64,000 nucleotides of DNA from Amycolatopsis umgeniensis (GTDB lineage: Bacteria > Actinomycetota > Actinomycetes > Mycobacteriales > Pseudonocardiaceae), in assembly GCF_014205155.1 (NCBI RefSeq), contig NZ_JACHMX010000001.1, forward strand, positions 8,122,001 through 8,186,000. The letters run 5' to 3'. Under the pieces are notes generated by a model. It was not told where the DNA came from. It worked only from the letters and a program-made list of their open reading frames with translations, and made no database searches. The number at the start of each line of letters is the position of its first letter. Within the stretch, counting starts at the first letter, position 1. The position numbers were made by a program, and so were the translations under genes. Positions 33,300-43,452 of the stretch are shown here, one piece after another.

Positions 33300-33478
33300 G
33301 GTCCCGATGCTCCGTGGGCGTGGGCATCCGCGCACAGAGAAGGATCGGCACTCCGGCGTCCGCCCCGCTGCGTGAACGGGCACCACCTTCACCCTGACGG
33401 CCGCTCGCGGACGCCGGGCATCCTCGACCGATCATCCCTGGCTCCCGGTCTTTTGGTGGCAGGACAGGAAGGCGGACC

Positions 33479-36400
33479 ATGGACACCCGAGACAACCCCC
33501 GTGCCGAGCTGGTGCGGCGACGGCTGCGAGGTTCCGGCAACGTGGAGGCGTCCGGCGGGATCGTCCCGGTGCCCCGGGACCGGCCCTTGCCACTTTCGTT
33601 CGCGCAGCGCGGGTTGTGGTTGCTCGACCAGACCCGGCCGGGTGGCGCCGACTACCTGATGCCGGTCCGCCTGCGGCTGCGGGGCGAGGTGGACGTACCG
33701 GCGCTGCGCCGGGCGCTGGACGAGATCGTGGCCAGGCACGAGGTGCTGCGCACCCGGTACCCGGACGGTGGCTCCGGCGGCGAGCCCGTTCAGGTCATCG
33801 ACGAGCCGGGTCCGGTGCCCTTCGAGCGGCTCGACCTCGGCGACCGGCCGGAGTCGCTCGCCGAGGTGCTGGCCGACGCCGGGGCCCGTCCGCTCGACCT
33901 GGCCGAGGAGTGGCCGCTCCGGGCGCTGCTGGTCCGGCTGTCCGATGTGGACCACGTGCTCCTCCTCTCCGTGCACCACATCGCTTCGGACGGTTGGTCG
34001 GAGACGATCCTGCTGTCCGAATTGGACGGTCTGTACGGGGCGTTCAGCGCGGGCCTCCCGTCGCCGCTCGGTCCGCTCCCGCTGCAGTACGGGGACTTCG
34101 CCGCGTGGCAGCGGGGCCGGCTCGACGCCGGTCGTCTCACCGAGAAGGTCGAGTACTGGCGCAAGCAACTCGACGGGATCGTCCCGCTCGAATTACCGAC
34201 CGATCGGCCCCGGGGGCCGGTCCGCGACAGCGCGGGCGCGACCGTGCCGGTCACCGTGCCCGGCCCGCTGGCCGAGACCCTGACCCGCCTGGGCCGGGAA
34301 CACGGCGCGACGCCGTACATGGTGCTGCTGGCGGCCTTCCAGTTGCTGCTCAGCCGCTATTCCAGGCAGACCGACGTGGTCGTGGGAAGTCCTGTCGCCG
34401 GACGCGAACAGGATCGGACCGAGGGCCTGCTGGGCATGTTCGTCAACATGATCGCGCAGCGCGCCGACCTGTCCGCCGATCCGTCCTTTGTGGACTTCCT
34501 GTCGAGTGTGCGGGCGACCGCACTGGACGCCTACACCCATCAGGACACGCCCTTCGACCTGGTGGTCGACGAGCTCGCGGGGGAGCGCGACCCGTCCCGC
34601 ACCCCGCTGTTCCAGGTGGTGTTCCAACTCGGCGACGACGACGGGCCGCAGCGCCTGCCCGGTCTCGGTGCCGAGCTGGAGTCTCCGGGCTGGGACGTGG
34701 CGAAATTCGATCTGGACCTCACCCTCGCCACCCGCCCGGACGGTTCGATCACCGGCAGACTGGGGTACGCCACCGCCCTGTTCGACGCCGCGACCGCACA
34801 CCGGATGTCCGGTCATTACGTGCGCCTGCTGGAAAGCATCGCCGCCGACCCGGGCGGCAGGGTCGCCGGGCTCGCCATACTGGCCGACGAGGAACGCGAG
34901 CGGTTGCTTGCGGCCGGGAACGGCCCGGACCTGACCTTCCCCGCCGAGGAAAGCCTGCCCGAGGTCTTCGCGGCACAGCTCGCCCGCACACCGGACGCGG
35001 TCGCCGTGACCTGTGCGGGTGAGCGGCTGACCTATGCCGAACTCGACGCGCGGGCCAACCGCCTCGCCCACCGCCTCCGCTCGCACGGCGCGGCACCGGG
35101 AAAGCTGGTCGGCGTCTGCCTCGACCGGGGCCTCGACCTCGTGGTGGCACTCCTGGGTGTGCTCAAATCCGGCGCGGGTTACGTACCGCTCGACCCCGCT
35201 CAGCCCGCCGAGCGGCTGGCCATGATGCGCGCCGACGCCGAGGTCGGCACAGTGGTCAGCCGCGGCGAACTGGCCGGATGGCTGACGGGCGAGCCGGTGA
35301 CGGCCGTGCTGCTCGACCAGGACGGCTCCGACTGGCCGGAAACCGATCCGGCACCCTTGGCGGGACCGGGCGACGTGGCGTACGTGATCTACACGTCCGG
35401 ATCCACCGGACGGCCGAAAGGCGTCCCGGTCACGCACGCGAACGTGCTGCGGCTGCTGCGGTCCAGCGCGGCCGAGTTCGCGTTCGGACCGTCGGACGTC
35501 TGGACCCTGTTCCACTCCTACGCCTTCGACTTCTCGGTGTGGGAACTGTGGGGCGCGCTGCTGCACGGCGGGCGGGTCGTCGTCGTGCCGTTCGCGATTT
35601 CCCGTTCCCCATGGGACTTCCTCGAGCTGCTGAGCACCGAGGGGGTCACCGTGCTCAACCAGACGCCGTCGGCGTTCCGGCGGCTGATCGACGCGGTCGC
35701 CGAGGCGGAGACCTCGCCCGAATCGCTGGCGCTGCGTGTCGTGGTGCTCGGTGGCGAGGCCCTCGACGTGGCCGACGTGGCGCCGTGGTTCGCCCGCTTC
35801 GGCGACGAACGGCCCGCCGTGGTCAACATGTACGGGATCACCGAGACGACCGTGCACGTCACCTACCGCAGGGTGCGTGCCGAGGACACCGCCTCGGGCC
35901 CGCGCAGCCCCCTCGGCAGGCCGTTGCCCGACCTGCGCGTCTACCTGCTCGACGGCAACCTCGACCCGGTGCCGGTCGGCGTGCCCGGTGAGCTCTACGT
36001 CTCCGGGCCGGGGCTCGCCCTCGGCTACCTCGGCCGCCCGGAGCTGACCGCGGACCGGTTCGGCCCCGATCCGTACGCCCCGCGTCCCGGCGCCAGGATG
36101 TACCGGACCGGCGACCTCGCCCGCCGCACCGTCGACGGTGAGCTGGAGTTCGCGGGCCGGGCCGACGACCAGGTCAAGATCCGCGGCCACCGGATCGAGC
36201 CGGGCGAGATCGGGGCGGCGCTGGCCGGACACGCGGCCGTCTCCCGCGCCCTGGTGCTCGCGCGACGGCGCCCGGGGGAGTGGGAACACCGCCTCGTCGC
36301 CTACGCCGTCCCCGTCGCGGGCCGCCGGCTGGACGCGGCGGACCTGCGCGACCACCTCACCCGTCTGCTGCCTGCCTACATGGTGCCCGCGGCGTTCGTG

Positions 36401-39400
36401 CCGCTGGACCGGTTCCCGGTGACAGCCAACGGGAAGATCGACAAAACCGCGTTGCCGGAGCCCGCCGCGGGCCACGTGACGCCCGCCGGTTCGGTCGCTC
36501 CCCGCGACCCCGGGGAGCGGGCCATGGCCGAGGTGTGGGGGACGGCCCTCGGCGTCGGATCGGTCGGGGTGCACGACAACTTCTTCGCGCTGGGCGGCGA
36601 CTCCATCCGGGCCATCCAGGTGGTGGGCGTGCTGCGCAAACGAGGTCTTCCGGTGACCGTGCAGGATCTGCTGCTGCATCAGACGGTCGAGAGCCTGACC
36701 CGGTTCGCCGGGACGGCGGGCGGAGCCGTCGAGGACCGGCGGGTCGCCCCGTTCGAGCTGGTCGTCGAGGCCGACCGGGCGAAACTGCCGGACGACCTCG
36801 CCGACGCCTACCCGATGTCCATGGGCCAGACGGCGATGGTCTACGAGATGGTGGCGGACAAGGACGTCAGCCTCTACCACAACATCACGCTGTTCCCGAT
36901 CCTCGACGACGCCCCGTTCTCGCTGTCGGCGCTGCGGGAAGCGGCGGCGCTCCTGGTGCGGCGGCACGAGATCCTGCGCACCGCCTTCGACTTGACCACC
37001 TATCGCGAGCCCATGCAGCTCGTGCGCCGGACCGCCCCGATGGAGGTCGGTTACGACGACCTGCGCGAGGACACCGAACAGCGGGCGGACGAGGTGCTGG
37101 GGGAGTTCGTCGCCGAAACCCGTCGCCGGCCGCTCGACGTCACGAAGGCGCCACTGGTGCGTTTCCACGTGCACCAGACCGCGGAGCGCAAATGGACGCT
37201 GTCGTTCATCGAGTGCCACGCCGTCCTCGACGGATGGAGTCACCACTCCCTGCTCGAGGAGCTGCTGGACACCTATCGCAGTCTTCGGGACGGGCACACG
37301 CCGACGTTCCCCGAGCAGGCGCCGGTGCGCTTCGCCGACTTCATCGCCCACGAGAAGCGCTCGATCGAGTCCACTGTGGACCAGGAGTTCTGGCGCGACC
37401 GGCTGGATCGCCACGATCCGGTCAGCCTGCCGCCGAGTTGGGCGGCGGCACCGAGCGCGGACGGCCTTCCCCACCAGGTCAGCGTGCGGTACGCCGATCT
37501 GGAGCCCCGATTGCGCGCGCTGGCCGCCGTGGCGGGCGCTTCGCTGAAGACCGTGCTGTTCGCCGCGCATCTCAAGGTGTTGAGCACGATCAGCGGGTCG
37601 AACCGGTTCCACACCGGCCTGGTGCACAACGGCAGGCTCGAGGAGCCCGGCGGTGAACTGGCCAGGGGGATGCACCTCAACCCGCTGCCGGTGTGCGTCG
37701 ACCTGACCGCGAAGACCTGGACCGGGCTCGTCCGGCAGGTGTTCGCCGAGGAGGTGGCGGTCTGGCCGCACCGGCGGTTCCCGATCGGCGAGCTGCAGCG
37801 GCGCTGGGGCGGAGGACGGCCGCTGGTCGACATCTCGTTCGCCTACCTGGACTTCCACGTCTTCGACACCCAGCGGGTGGAGACGGCGAAGATCGTGGAC
37901 GAGAGCTACAACGGGTTCGGTGTGGACGTGTGGAGCTTCCCGGGTGTCCTGCACTTCCGGGCACAGGCCGACCGGATCGCCCCGGCCCACGCGCCCGAGC
38001 TCGCCTCGATGTACCGGCGGGTACTGGAAGCCATGGCGGCCGATCCGGACGGTGACGTCCGCGGTGCCGCGCTCGCCCCTGCCGAGACGGAACGGCTGCT
38101 TTCGTTCGCGGACGGCCCGGTCGCCGAGTACCCGGACGAGTGCGTGCACGAGTTGTTCGAACGCCAGGTCGCCCGCACCCCGGACGCGACAGCGCTGCGG
38201 TGCGCGGACGGGACCACGGTCACCTACGCGGATCTCAACCTCCGCGCGAACAGGCTCGCCCATCATCTGCGCGAGCTCGGAGCCGGCCGGGAGACGGTGG
38301 TCGGCGTGCTGCTGAGCCGAGGCCCGGAGCTGGTGACAGCGCTGCTCGCGGTGCTCAAATCCGGTGCGGCCTATCTGCCGCTCGACCCGGGTCATCCGGC
38401 GAAACGGCTGGCCACGGTACTGGCCGAGGCGGACGCGACCACGGTCGTCACCGAGTCCGCCCTGGCGGACCGGGTGCCCGGCACCACGGCGGTCCTGGTC
38501 GGTGATCCGGCCATCGCCACCCGGCCGGACGGCGACCTCGGCCGGATCGCGACGCCGGGGACGCTCGCCTACGTCATCTACACGTCCGGTTCGACGGGCA
38601 CCCCGAAGGGGGTCATGGTCGAGCATCGCAACCTGGTCAACTACCTGTCCTGGCGCGCCGAATCCGCCGTCGACGGCGGTTCCCCGTTGTACTCGTCGAT
38701 GGCGTTCGACCTGCCGGTCACCTCCCTGTTCTCGGCGCTGCTGTCCGGCAGGCCGGTCACCCTCACCCCCGATGACGGCACGCCGGCGATCGAGGCGCTG
38801 GTCGCGACGCTGACCCAGGGCGGGTTCGGACTCGTCAAGCTCACCCCGTCGCATCTGGTGGCACTGAGCCAGATGCTGCCCGCCGAGGCGCTCCCCGGCG
38901 CGGCCGCCCGGCTCGTCGTGGGCGGCGAGGAACTGACCAGGGACATGCTCGCCACGTGGATCCAGCACGCCCCGGACACGGTGGTGGACAACGAATACGG
39001 GCCGACGGAAGCCACCGTGGGCTGCGCCTCGTACGTGAGCGCGGCCGGTGAGCTCGAGGCGGGGCCGGTGCCGATCGGCCGTCCGGCGGCCAACACCGTG
39101 CTGCGCGTGCTGGACGCCGACTTCGAACCGGTCCCGATCGGTGTGCTCGGCGAGCTGTACATCGGCGGCGCGCAGCTGGCCCGGGGTTACCGCGGCCGTC
39201 CCGACCTCACGGCGGACCGGTTCGTGCCCGACCCGTACACCGTCGGCAGGCGTCTGTACCGCACCGGCGATCTGGCCCGGTATCGGCCCGACGGTGTGCT
39301 GGAGTTCGCGGGCCGGGTGGACGACCAGGTGAAGATCCGCGGCTACCGGGTCGAACCGGGTGAGGTGGAAGCGGTGCTGCGCGCGCATGCCGAACTGCGT

Positions 39401-40747
39401 GACGTGGCCGTCCGCGCCCGCCGGACCGCCCGGGGCGACCAGGAACTCGTCGCCTATCTGGTGCCGGCACACGACGGGCTGGATCCGGCCGGACTGCCCG
39501 GGCTGCTGGCCGGTGCCGTGCCCGAGTACCTGATCCCGTCCGCGTGGGTGGTGCTGGACGAGCTGCCCACCACCCCCAGCGGCAAACTCGACACCAAGGC
39601 CCTGCCCGAACCGACGGCCACCGCCCGTACCGCGATGGCCCCGCGCACCGCGGTGGAGAACATCATCGCCACCGCGCTGGCCAAGGGGCTCGGCATCGAC
39701 CAGGTGGGCGTGGACGTCCCGTTCAGCGACCTGGGCCTGCACTCGCTGCTCATCATCCGCGTGCTGGTCGAGCTCCGCGAAGAACACGGCCTGCCGGTGG
39801 AGTTGCGCGACTTCTACGAGCACCGGACGGTGATCGACCTCGCCGCGGCCGTCGACCCGGCCAGCAAGGGCGGCTTCCGGCCCACCGAGGCGGCGGAAAT
39901 GGAATCCGCCGCGGCCTGGGCGCGCGAGGCCGTCGTGTGGCTGCGCCGCACCGGCTCGAAGCCGCCGCTGTTCTGCATGTACCCCGGTGGCGGCCTCTGG
40001 TACATCCGGCTGGCCGAGCACATCAGCGCCGACCGTCCGGTGGCCGCACTCGAATGGCCCGGCCTGCACCGCGACACGCCCTCGCCGCAGAGCATCGCGA
40101 GTGTGGCCGCGCTGTTCGTGGACCAGATCCGCGCGGTGTACCCGCAGGGCCCCTACCACCTGCTCGGCTGGTGCGGCGGCGGGCTGGTCACCGGCGAGAT
40201 GGCCCGCATCCTGCACCGCGACGGCGACCGTCTCACGCTGATGCTGCTCGACCCGGCGCAGGACTTCTACAAGCGGGAGAACATGTGGGAGGAGACAGCC
40301 ATGTTCAACCGCGGCGAGAACCTCCTCGAACAGCTCAACGACACCACGGATCCCGACGAGCTCGCCGAGATCCACCGGCAGTTCGCGGAGGTGCTCGACT
40401 ACATCATCGACGAGGGCACCAAAGAACCCCCGATCCCGGGAGACCCGTTCTGGCCGCGCCGGATCCGGGTGTGGCGAGAGCTGACCCAGGCGATGCTCGG
40501 CTACCGCCAGCGTCCCTACCCCGGCCGGACCAACCTGCTGGTGGGCGACGAACTGGCCGACGGCCTGCACGAGACCAACTTCGGGCAGAGCTACGCGCAG
40601 TACCGGGATCGCTGGGTCAAGCTGGCCCCGGGTGGGCTCAAGATCCACCGGGTCGGCGGCGACCACATGGGCGTGCTGCGCCCGCCGCACGTGGCGAATC
40701 TGGCCGAGTTGCTCACCACGCTGATGAAGGCCACGGAGGAGGCGTGA
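33479..40747 (+). CDS. Bimodular NRPS with Cys thioesterase (C-A-T-C-A-T-TE)
   Basis: 2422 residues, GGAAGG before the ATG. C1 has HHIASDG (about 166). A1 (YTSGSTGRPKG; AFDFSVWELWG; YGITET) gives D-F-W-N-V-G-M-V-H, one residue from the Thr code DFWNIGMVH. T1 Ser is 1042. C2 (about 1080-1520) reads ECHAVLDGWS, with Cys replacing the first His of HHxxxDG. A2 gives D-L-T-K-V-G-E-V-G, one residue from the Asn code DLTKLGEVG. T2 Ser is 2089. The type I TE has GWCGGG with Cys2232 in place of the nucleophilic Ser, an Asp in LMLLDPAQD and His in GGDHMGV. Cys-TEs are known from obafluorin (beta-lactone) and sulfazecin (beta-lactam) synthetases. It accepts the chain from NRPS-1 and releases it; ring type is inference. 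The amidase gene overlaps its stop. Confidence 0.93.
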   Translation: MDTRDNPRAELVRRRLRGSGNVEASGGIVPVPRDRPLPLSFAQRGLWLLDQTRPGGADYLMPVRLRLRGEVDVPALRRALDEIVARHEVLRTRYPDGGSGGEPVQVIDEPGPVPFERLDLGDRPESLAEVLADAGARPLDLAEEWPLRALLVRLSDVDHVLLLSVHHIASDGWSETILLSELDGLYGAFSAGLPSPLGPLPLQYGDFAAWQRGRLDAGRLTEKVEYWRKQLDGIVPLELPTDRPRGPVRDSAGATVPVTVPGPLAETLTRLGREHGATPYMVLLAAFQLLLSRYSRQTDVVVGSPVAGREQDRTEGLLGMFVNMIAQRADLSADPSFVDFLSSVRATALDAYTHQDTPFDLVVDELAGERDPSRTPLFQVVFQLGDDDGPQRLPGLGAELESPGWDVAKFDLDLTLATRPDGSITGRLGYATALFDAATAHRMSGHYVRLLESIAADPGGRVAGLAILADEERERLLAAGNGPDLTFPAEESLPEVFAAQLARTPDAVAVTCAGERLTYAELDARANRLAHRLRSHGAAPGKLVGVCLDRGLDLVVALLGVLKSGAGYVPLDPAQPAERLAMMRADAEVGTVVSRGELAGWLTGEPVTAVLLDQDGSDWPETDPAPLAGPGDVAYVIYTSGSTGRPKGVPVTHANVLRLLRSSAAEFAFGPSDVWTLFHSYAFDFSVWELWGALLHGGRVVVVPFAISRSPWDFLELLSTEGVTVLNQTPSAFRRLIDAVAEAETSPESLALRVVVLGGEALDVADVAPWFARFGDERPAVVNMYGITETTVHVTYRRVRAEDTASGPRSPLGRPLPDLRVYLLDGNLDPVPVGVPGELYVSGPGLALGYLGRPELTADRFGPDPYAPRPGARMYRTGDLARRTVDGELEFAGRADDQVKIRGHRIEPGEIGAALAGHAAVSRALVLARRRPGEWEHRLVAYAVPVAGRRLDAADLRDHLTRLLPAYMVPAAFVPLDRFPVTANGKIDKTALPEPAAGHVTPAGSVAPRDPGERAMAEVWGTALGVGSVGVHDNFFALGGDSIRAIQVVGVLRKRGLPVTVQDLLLHQTVESLTRFAGTAGGAVEDRRVAPFELVVEADRAKLPDDLADAYPMSMGQTAMVYEMVADKDVSLYHNITLFPILDDAPFSLSALREAAALLVRRHEILRTAFDLTTYREPMQLVRRTAPMEVGYDDLREDTEQRADEVLGEFVAETRRRPLDVTKAPLVRFHVHQTAERKWTLSFIECHAVLDGWSHHSLLEELLDTYRSLRDGHTPTFPEQAPVRFADFIAHEKRSIESTVDQEFWRDRLDRHDPVSLPPSWAAAPSADGLPHQVSVRYADLEPRLRALAAVAGASLKTVLFAAHLKVLSTISGSNRFHTGLVHNGRLEEPGGELARGMHLNPLPVCVDLTAKTWTGLVRQVFAEEVAVWPHRRFPIGELQRRWGGGRPLVDISFAYLDFHVFDTQRVETAKIVDESYNGFGVDVWSFPGVLHFRAQADRIAPAHAPELASMYRRVLEAMAADPDGDVRGAALAPAETERLLSFADGPVAEYPDECVHELFERQVARTPDATALRCADGTTVTYADLNLRANRLAHHLRELGAGRETVVGVLLSRGPELVTALLAVLKSGAAYLPLDPGHPAKRLATVLAEADATTVVTESALADRVPGTTAVLVGDPAIATRPDGDLGRIATPGTLAYVIYTSGSTGTPKGVMVEHRNLVNYLSWRAESAVDGGSPLYSSMAFDLPVTSLFSALLSGRPVTLTPDDGTPAIEALVATLTQGGFGLVKLTPSHLVALSQMLPAEALPGAAARLVVGGEELTRDMLATWIQHAPDTVVDNEYGPTEATVGCASYVSAAGELEAGPVPIGRPAANTVLRVLDADFEPVPIGVLGELYIGGAQLARGYRGRPDLTADRFVPDPYTVGRRLYRTGDLARYRPDGVLEFAGRVDDQVKIRGYRVEPGEVEAVLRAHAELRDVAVRARRTARGDQELVAYLVPAHDGLDPAGLPGLLAGAVPEYLIPSAWVVLDELPTTPSGKLDTKALPEPTATARTAMAPRTAVENIIATALAKGLGIDQVGVDVPFSDLGLHSLLIIRVLVELREEHGLPVELRDFYEHRTVIDLAAAVDPASKGGFRPTEAAEMESAAAWAREAVVWLRRTGSKPPLFCMYPGGGLWYIRLAEHISADRPVAALEWPGLHRDTPSPQSIASVAALFVDQIRAVYPQGPYHLLGWCGGGLVTGEMARILHRDGDRLTLMLLDPAQDFYKRENMWEETAMFNRGENLLEQLNDTTDPDELAEIHRQFAEVLDYIIDEGTKEPPIPGDPFWPRRIRVWRELTQAMLGYRQRPYPGRTNLLVGDELADGLHETNFGQSYAQYRDRWVKLAPGGLKIHRVGGDHMGVLRPPHVANLAELLTTLMKATEEA

Positions 40748-42255
40748 CGCCGGTGTCGAGCAGTCCCACGATCGCGGGAATCGACCTCGAACGGGCGACG
40801 ATCCCGGACCTGCAACGGGCGATGGACTCCGGCCGGCTGACCTCCGTGGAGCTGACGGAGTTCTACCTGGACCGCATCCGCCTGCTCGACCCCCGGTTGA
40901 ACTCGGTCATCACGACCAACCCGGACGCGTCGCGGCTCGCGGAGGAGAGCGACGACCGCCGGAAGGCTCGCCGGATGCTCGGCCTCATGGACGGTATCCC
41001 GGTGCTGCTCAAGGACAACATCGACACCGCGGACAAGCAGCCGACCACGGCGGGCTCGTTCGCGCTGGCCGGGTCGCGTCCGGCCGCCGACGCCCCGCTG
41101 GTCAAGCGGCTCCGCGAGGCCGGGGCGGTGATCCTCGGCAAGACGAACCTGTCGGAGTGGGCGAACTTCCGCGACCGGCGCTCGTCGAGCGGCTGGAGCG
41201 CCGTCGGCGGGCAGACCGGCAATCCGTACGTACTCGACCGCAACGCCTGCGGCTCGTCGAGTGGGTCCGGCGCGGCGATCGCCGCGCACCTGGCGACGGT
41301 CGCGGTCGGCACGGAAACCAACGGCTCGATCGTCAGTGCGGCGGGCGCCACCGGGGTCGTCGGCGTCAAACCGAGCATCGGGTTGGTGAGCCGAAGCGGT
41401 GTGGTGCCGATCTCGGGGGTGCAGGACACCGCGGGCCCGATGGCGCGCACCGTGACGGACGCGGCCATCCTCCTCGGTGTGCTGAACGGTCCGGACAGCG
41501 GCGACCCGACCACCGCGGACAGCCCGGCCCGGCCGGACTACCTGCGCTTCCTGGAGCCCGACGCGGTACTGGGCAAGCGGATCGGCGTATGGGATCCCAC
41601 CGGCGGGACCAGTCCGGACACGGTGGCGGTGTTCGCCCGCGCCGTCGACCGGCTGGAGTCCTTGGGCGCGACCCCGGTCGAGGTGACGATCCCCGGACTG
41701 GACGTGGTGGGCCGCACCGAGTTGCCGTCGATGCTGCACGAGTTCAAACACGGCATCAACGAGTACCTGGCGGCGACCCCCGGCGACCATCCGGCGGATC
41801 TGGCGGGGCTGATCGAGTTCAACAAGGCCAACGCGGACGTCGAGATGGGTTTCTTCGGACAGGAGCTGTTCGAGGAGGCCCAGGCCACGAGCGGCGACCT
41901 GACCGAACCGGCGTACCTGAGCCTGCGCGCGGAGGCGACGGGAGCGGCGCGGCGAGGGCTGGACGACACGCTCCGGACACACCGGCTGGACGCGATCGTG
42001 GCGCCGACGAACGCGCCGGCGTGGAAGACCACGCTCGGCAGGGGAGACGACTATCTGTTCGGTTCCTCCACCCCCTCCGCGGTGTCCGGCTACACGAACA
42101 TCACCGTTCCCATGGCGTTCGTCGGCTCGCTGCCCGTCGGCCTGTCGATCATGGCGGGCCGGTACAGCGAGCCGACGGTACTGGCGCTGGCGTACGCGTT
42201 CGAGCAGGCCACCCGCGCCCGCCGTCCACCGGAGTTCCTGTCCGCCGTCAGATGA
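40744..42255 (+). CDS. Amidase-signature family hydrolase
   Basis: 503 residues; GTG at 40744 overlaps the NRPS-2 stop (GTGA) with GGAGGAG just upstream. Amidase signature elements are in order: the catalytic Lys in VLLKDNIDT (about residue 95), GKTNLSEWANFR, NACGSSSGSGAA (cis-Ser) and ETNGSIVSAA (nucleophile Ser), followed by GVVGVKPS. It is coupled to the synthetase, so it probably acts on the peptide: removal of a protecting acyl or aminoacyl group, hydrolysis of a carboxamide, or self-protection. No signal peptide, so cytoplasmic. Confidence 0.88.
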   Translation: MTPVSSSPTIAGIDLERATIPDLQRAMDSGRLTSVELTEFYLDRIRLLDPRLNSVITTNPDASRLAEESDDRRKARRMLGLMDGIPVLLKDNIDTADKQPTTAGSFALAGSRPAADAPLVKRLREAGAVILGKTNLSEWANFRDRRSSSGWSAVGGQTGNPYVLDRNACGSSSGSGAAIAAHLATVAVGTETNGSIVSAAGATGVVGVKPSIGLVSRSGVVPISGVQDTAGPMARTVTDAAILLGVLNGPDSGDPTTADSPARPDYLRFLEPDAVLGKRIGVWDPTGGTSPDTVAVFARAVDRLESLGATPVEVTIPGLDVVGRTELPSMLHEFKHGINEYLAATPGDHPADLAGLIEFNKANADVEMGFFGQELFEEAQATSGDLTEPAYLSLRAEATGAARRGLDDTLRTHRLDAIVAPTNAPAWKTTLGRGDDYLFGSSTPSAVSGYTNITVPMAFVGSLPVGLSIMAGRYSEPTVLALAYAFEQATRARRPPEFLSAVR

Positions 42256-42835
42256 GCCCGGCGCGGACAGCGTGCGCGACCGCGTGGGCACGGTTGCGTA
42301 CCTGGAGCCGCGCCATCAGCTCGTAGATGACGTTCTTCACGGTGTGTTCGGAGCAGGACAGCTCGCGGGCGATGTCGGCGTTGCCGTGTCCATCCGCCAC
42401 CAGGGTGAGCACGGTGAGCTGGCGCTCGGTGAGAGGGGCGACCAGATGGACGCCGACCGGCATGGACAACTCGGCGCCACCGCTGAGCAAACGGACCAGT
42501 ACCCCGTACGGCACCCGGCTTTCCCCGTGTACGGCCGAATGCACGGCGGCGCCGAACTGATCCGGCGTCGCTTCGGGGGTCTGGAGGAGGATCCGCGCGC
42601 CCGCCCGGACGGCGCGCAGTACACCGGACGGGTTGAGCGTGTCCGCGGCGACGATCAACCGATGGCCCTTCGGGCGAAGTGTGGCGGGACAGGTGGACAA
42701 CGCCTCGTCGATCGTGCTGCCCGCGGCCACCACGGTGTCCGCCGCGGCCGCGACGAGGATCCCCGCCTGTCTCAGCTTCGCGACCACGGCTTCCCGGACC
42801 GCGGCGCCCGCCGCGTATACCTGCACACTGATCAC
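42248..42835 (-). CDS. LuxR-type HTH regulator (second of a pair)
   Basis: 195 residues, GTG start overlapping the stop of the upstream regulator (GTGA). C-terminal LuxR HTH: LTERQLTVLTLVADGHGNADIARELSCSEHTVKNVIYELMARL. The N-terminal ~110 residues have receiver-like length but lack a recognisable phosphoacceptor Asp, so this may be an orphan pseudo-receiver. It overlaps the end of the amidase gene by 8 bp on the opposite strand. Likely cluster-situated control. Confidence 0.82.
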   Translation of the reverse strand: MISVQVYAAGAAVREAVVAKLRQAGILVAAAADTVVAAGSTIDEALSTCPATLRPKGHRLIVAADTLNPSGVLRAVRAGARILLQTPEATPDQFGAAVHSAVHGESRVPYGVLVRLLSGGAELSMPVGVHLVAPLTERQLTVLTLVADGHGNADIARELSCSEHTVKNVIYELMARLQVRNRAHAVAHAVRAGLI

Positions 42836-43452
42836 AGCAACCTGGCCCTGAGCGCGTAGGCGACGGCGTGCGCGCGGTTACGCAGCCGGAATCGCTGGGT
42901 GATGTCGTGCACGACGGCGGTCACCGTACGCGCCGAATAGGACAGCCGCCGGGCGATCTCGTCGGTCTCGTAGCCCTCGGCGACCAGGCGCAGTACCGCG
43001 TGCTCGCGTTCGCTGAGTCCCGCGCGCGCCCACGCCTGCGGCGCGACCGGCGTCTGGGTTTCCATCCCCTGCTCGAGAACCCTGTCGATCAGGTCCGGTG
43101 GCATGGTGCAGTCGCCGACGACGGCGGCGAGCACCGCGCGGGAGAGCCGGTTCGCGCTGGCCTCCCTGCGGCGCATCAGGCCGTGGGCGCCCGCCGCGAT
43201 CGCGTGCAGCGCGTCGGCGGGCGTCAGTTCGGTGGCCAGCAGGACGACCTCGGGCCGGTGTGCCTGGTTGCGGATGGTGTTCACGACGTCGAGCACCTTC
43301 TCGTCGACGAGGTCGACGACCACGACCGTGGCGTCCGCTTCCTCGTCACTCGTCACCACGGTGAGCTCCGGGCTGCCGTTGAGTGTGCAGCCGATGCCCG
43401 CCTCGAGTACCGGATCGGCCGCGTCCACACTGACCCTTGCGGGCTCTCCCAT
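42832..43452 (-). CDS. LuxR-type HTH regulator (first of a pair)
   Basis: 206 residues; GGAGAAGG before the ATG. The N-terminal domain is receiver-like (TVVVVDLVDEKVLDV, EVVLLATELTPADALHAIAAGAHGLM) and the C-terminal HTH is LSEREHAVLRLVAEGYETDEIARRLSYSARTVTAVVHDI. It forms a coupled operon with the following LuxR-type gene and is divergent from the carbamoyltransferase operon across 256 bp. No sensor kinase gene is in the window. Confidence 0.82.
   Translation of the reverse strand: MGEPARVSVDAADPVLEAGIGCTLNGSPELTVVTSDEEADATVVVVDLVDEKVLDVVNTIRNQAHRPEVVLLATELTPADALHAIAAGAHGLMRRREASANRLSRAVLAAVVGDCTMPPDLIDRVLEQGMETQTPVAPQAWARAGLSEREHAVLRLVAEGYETDEIARRLSYSARTVTAVVHDITQRFRLRNRAHAVAYALRARLL

Noticed and set aside
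34193..40690. Very long open frame (2165 codons) on the minus strand opposite NRPS-2
   Set aside because: High-GC shadow of the NRPS reading frame; no domain resemblance, while the plus strand has all NRPS core motifs.
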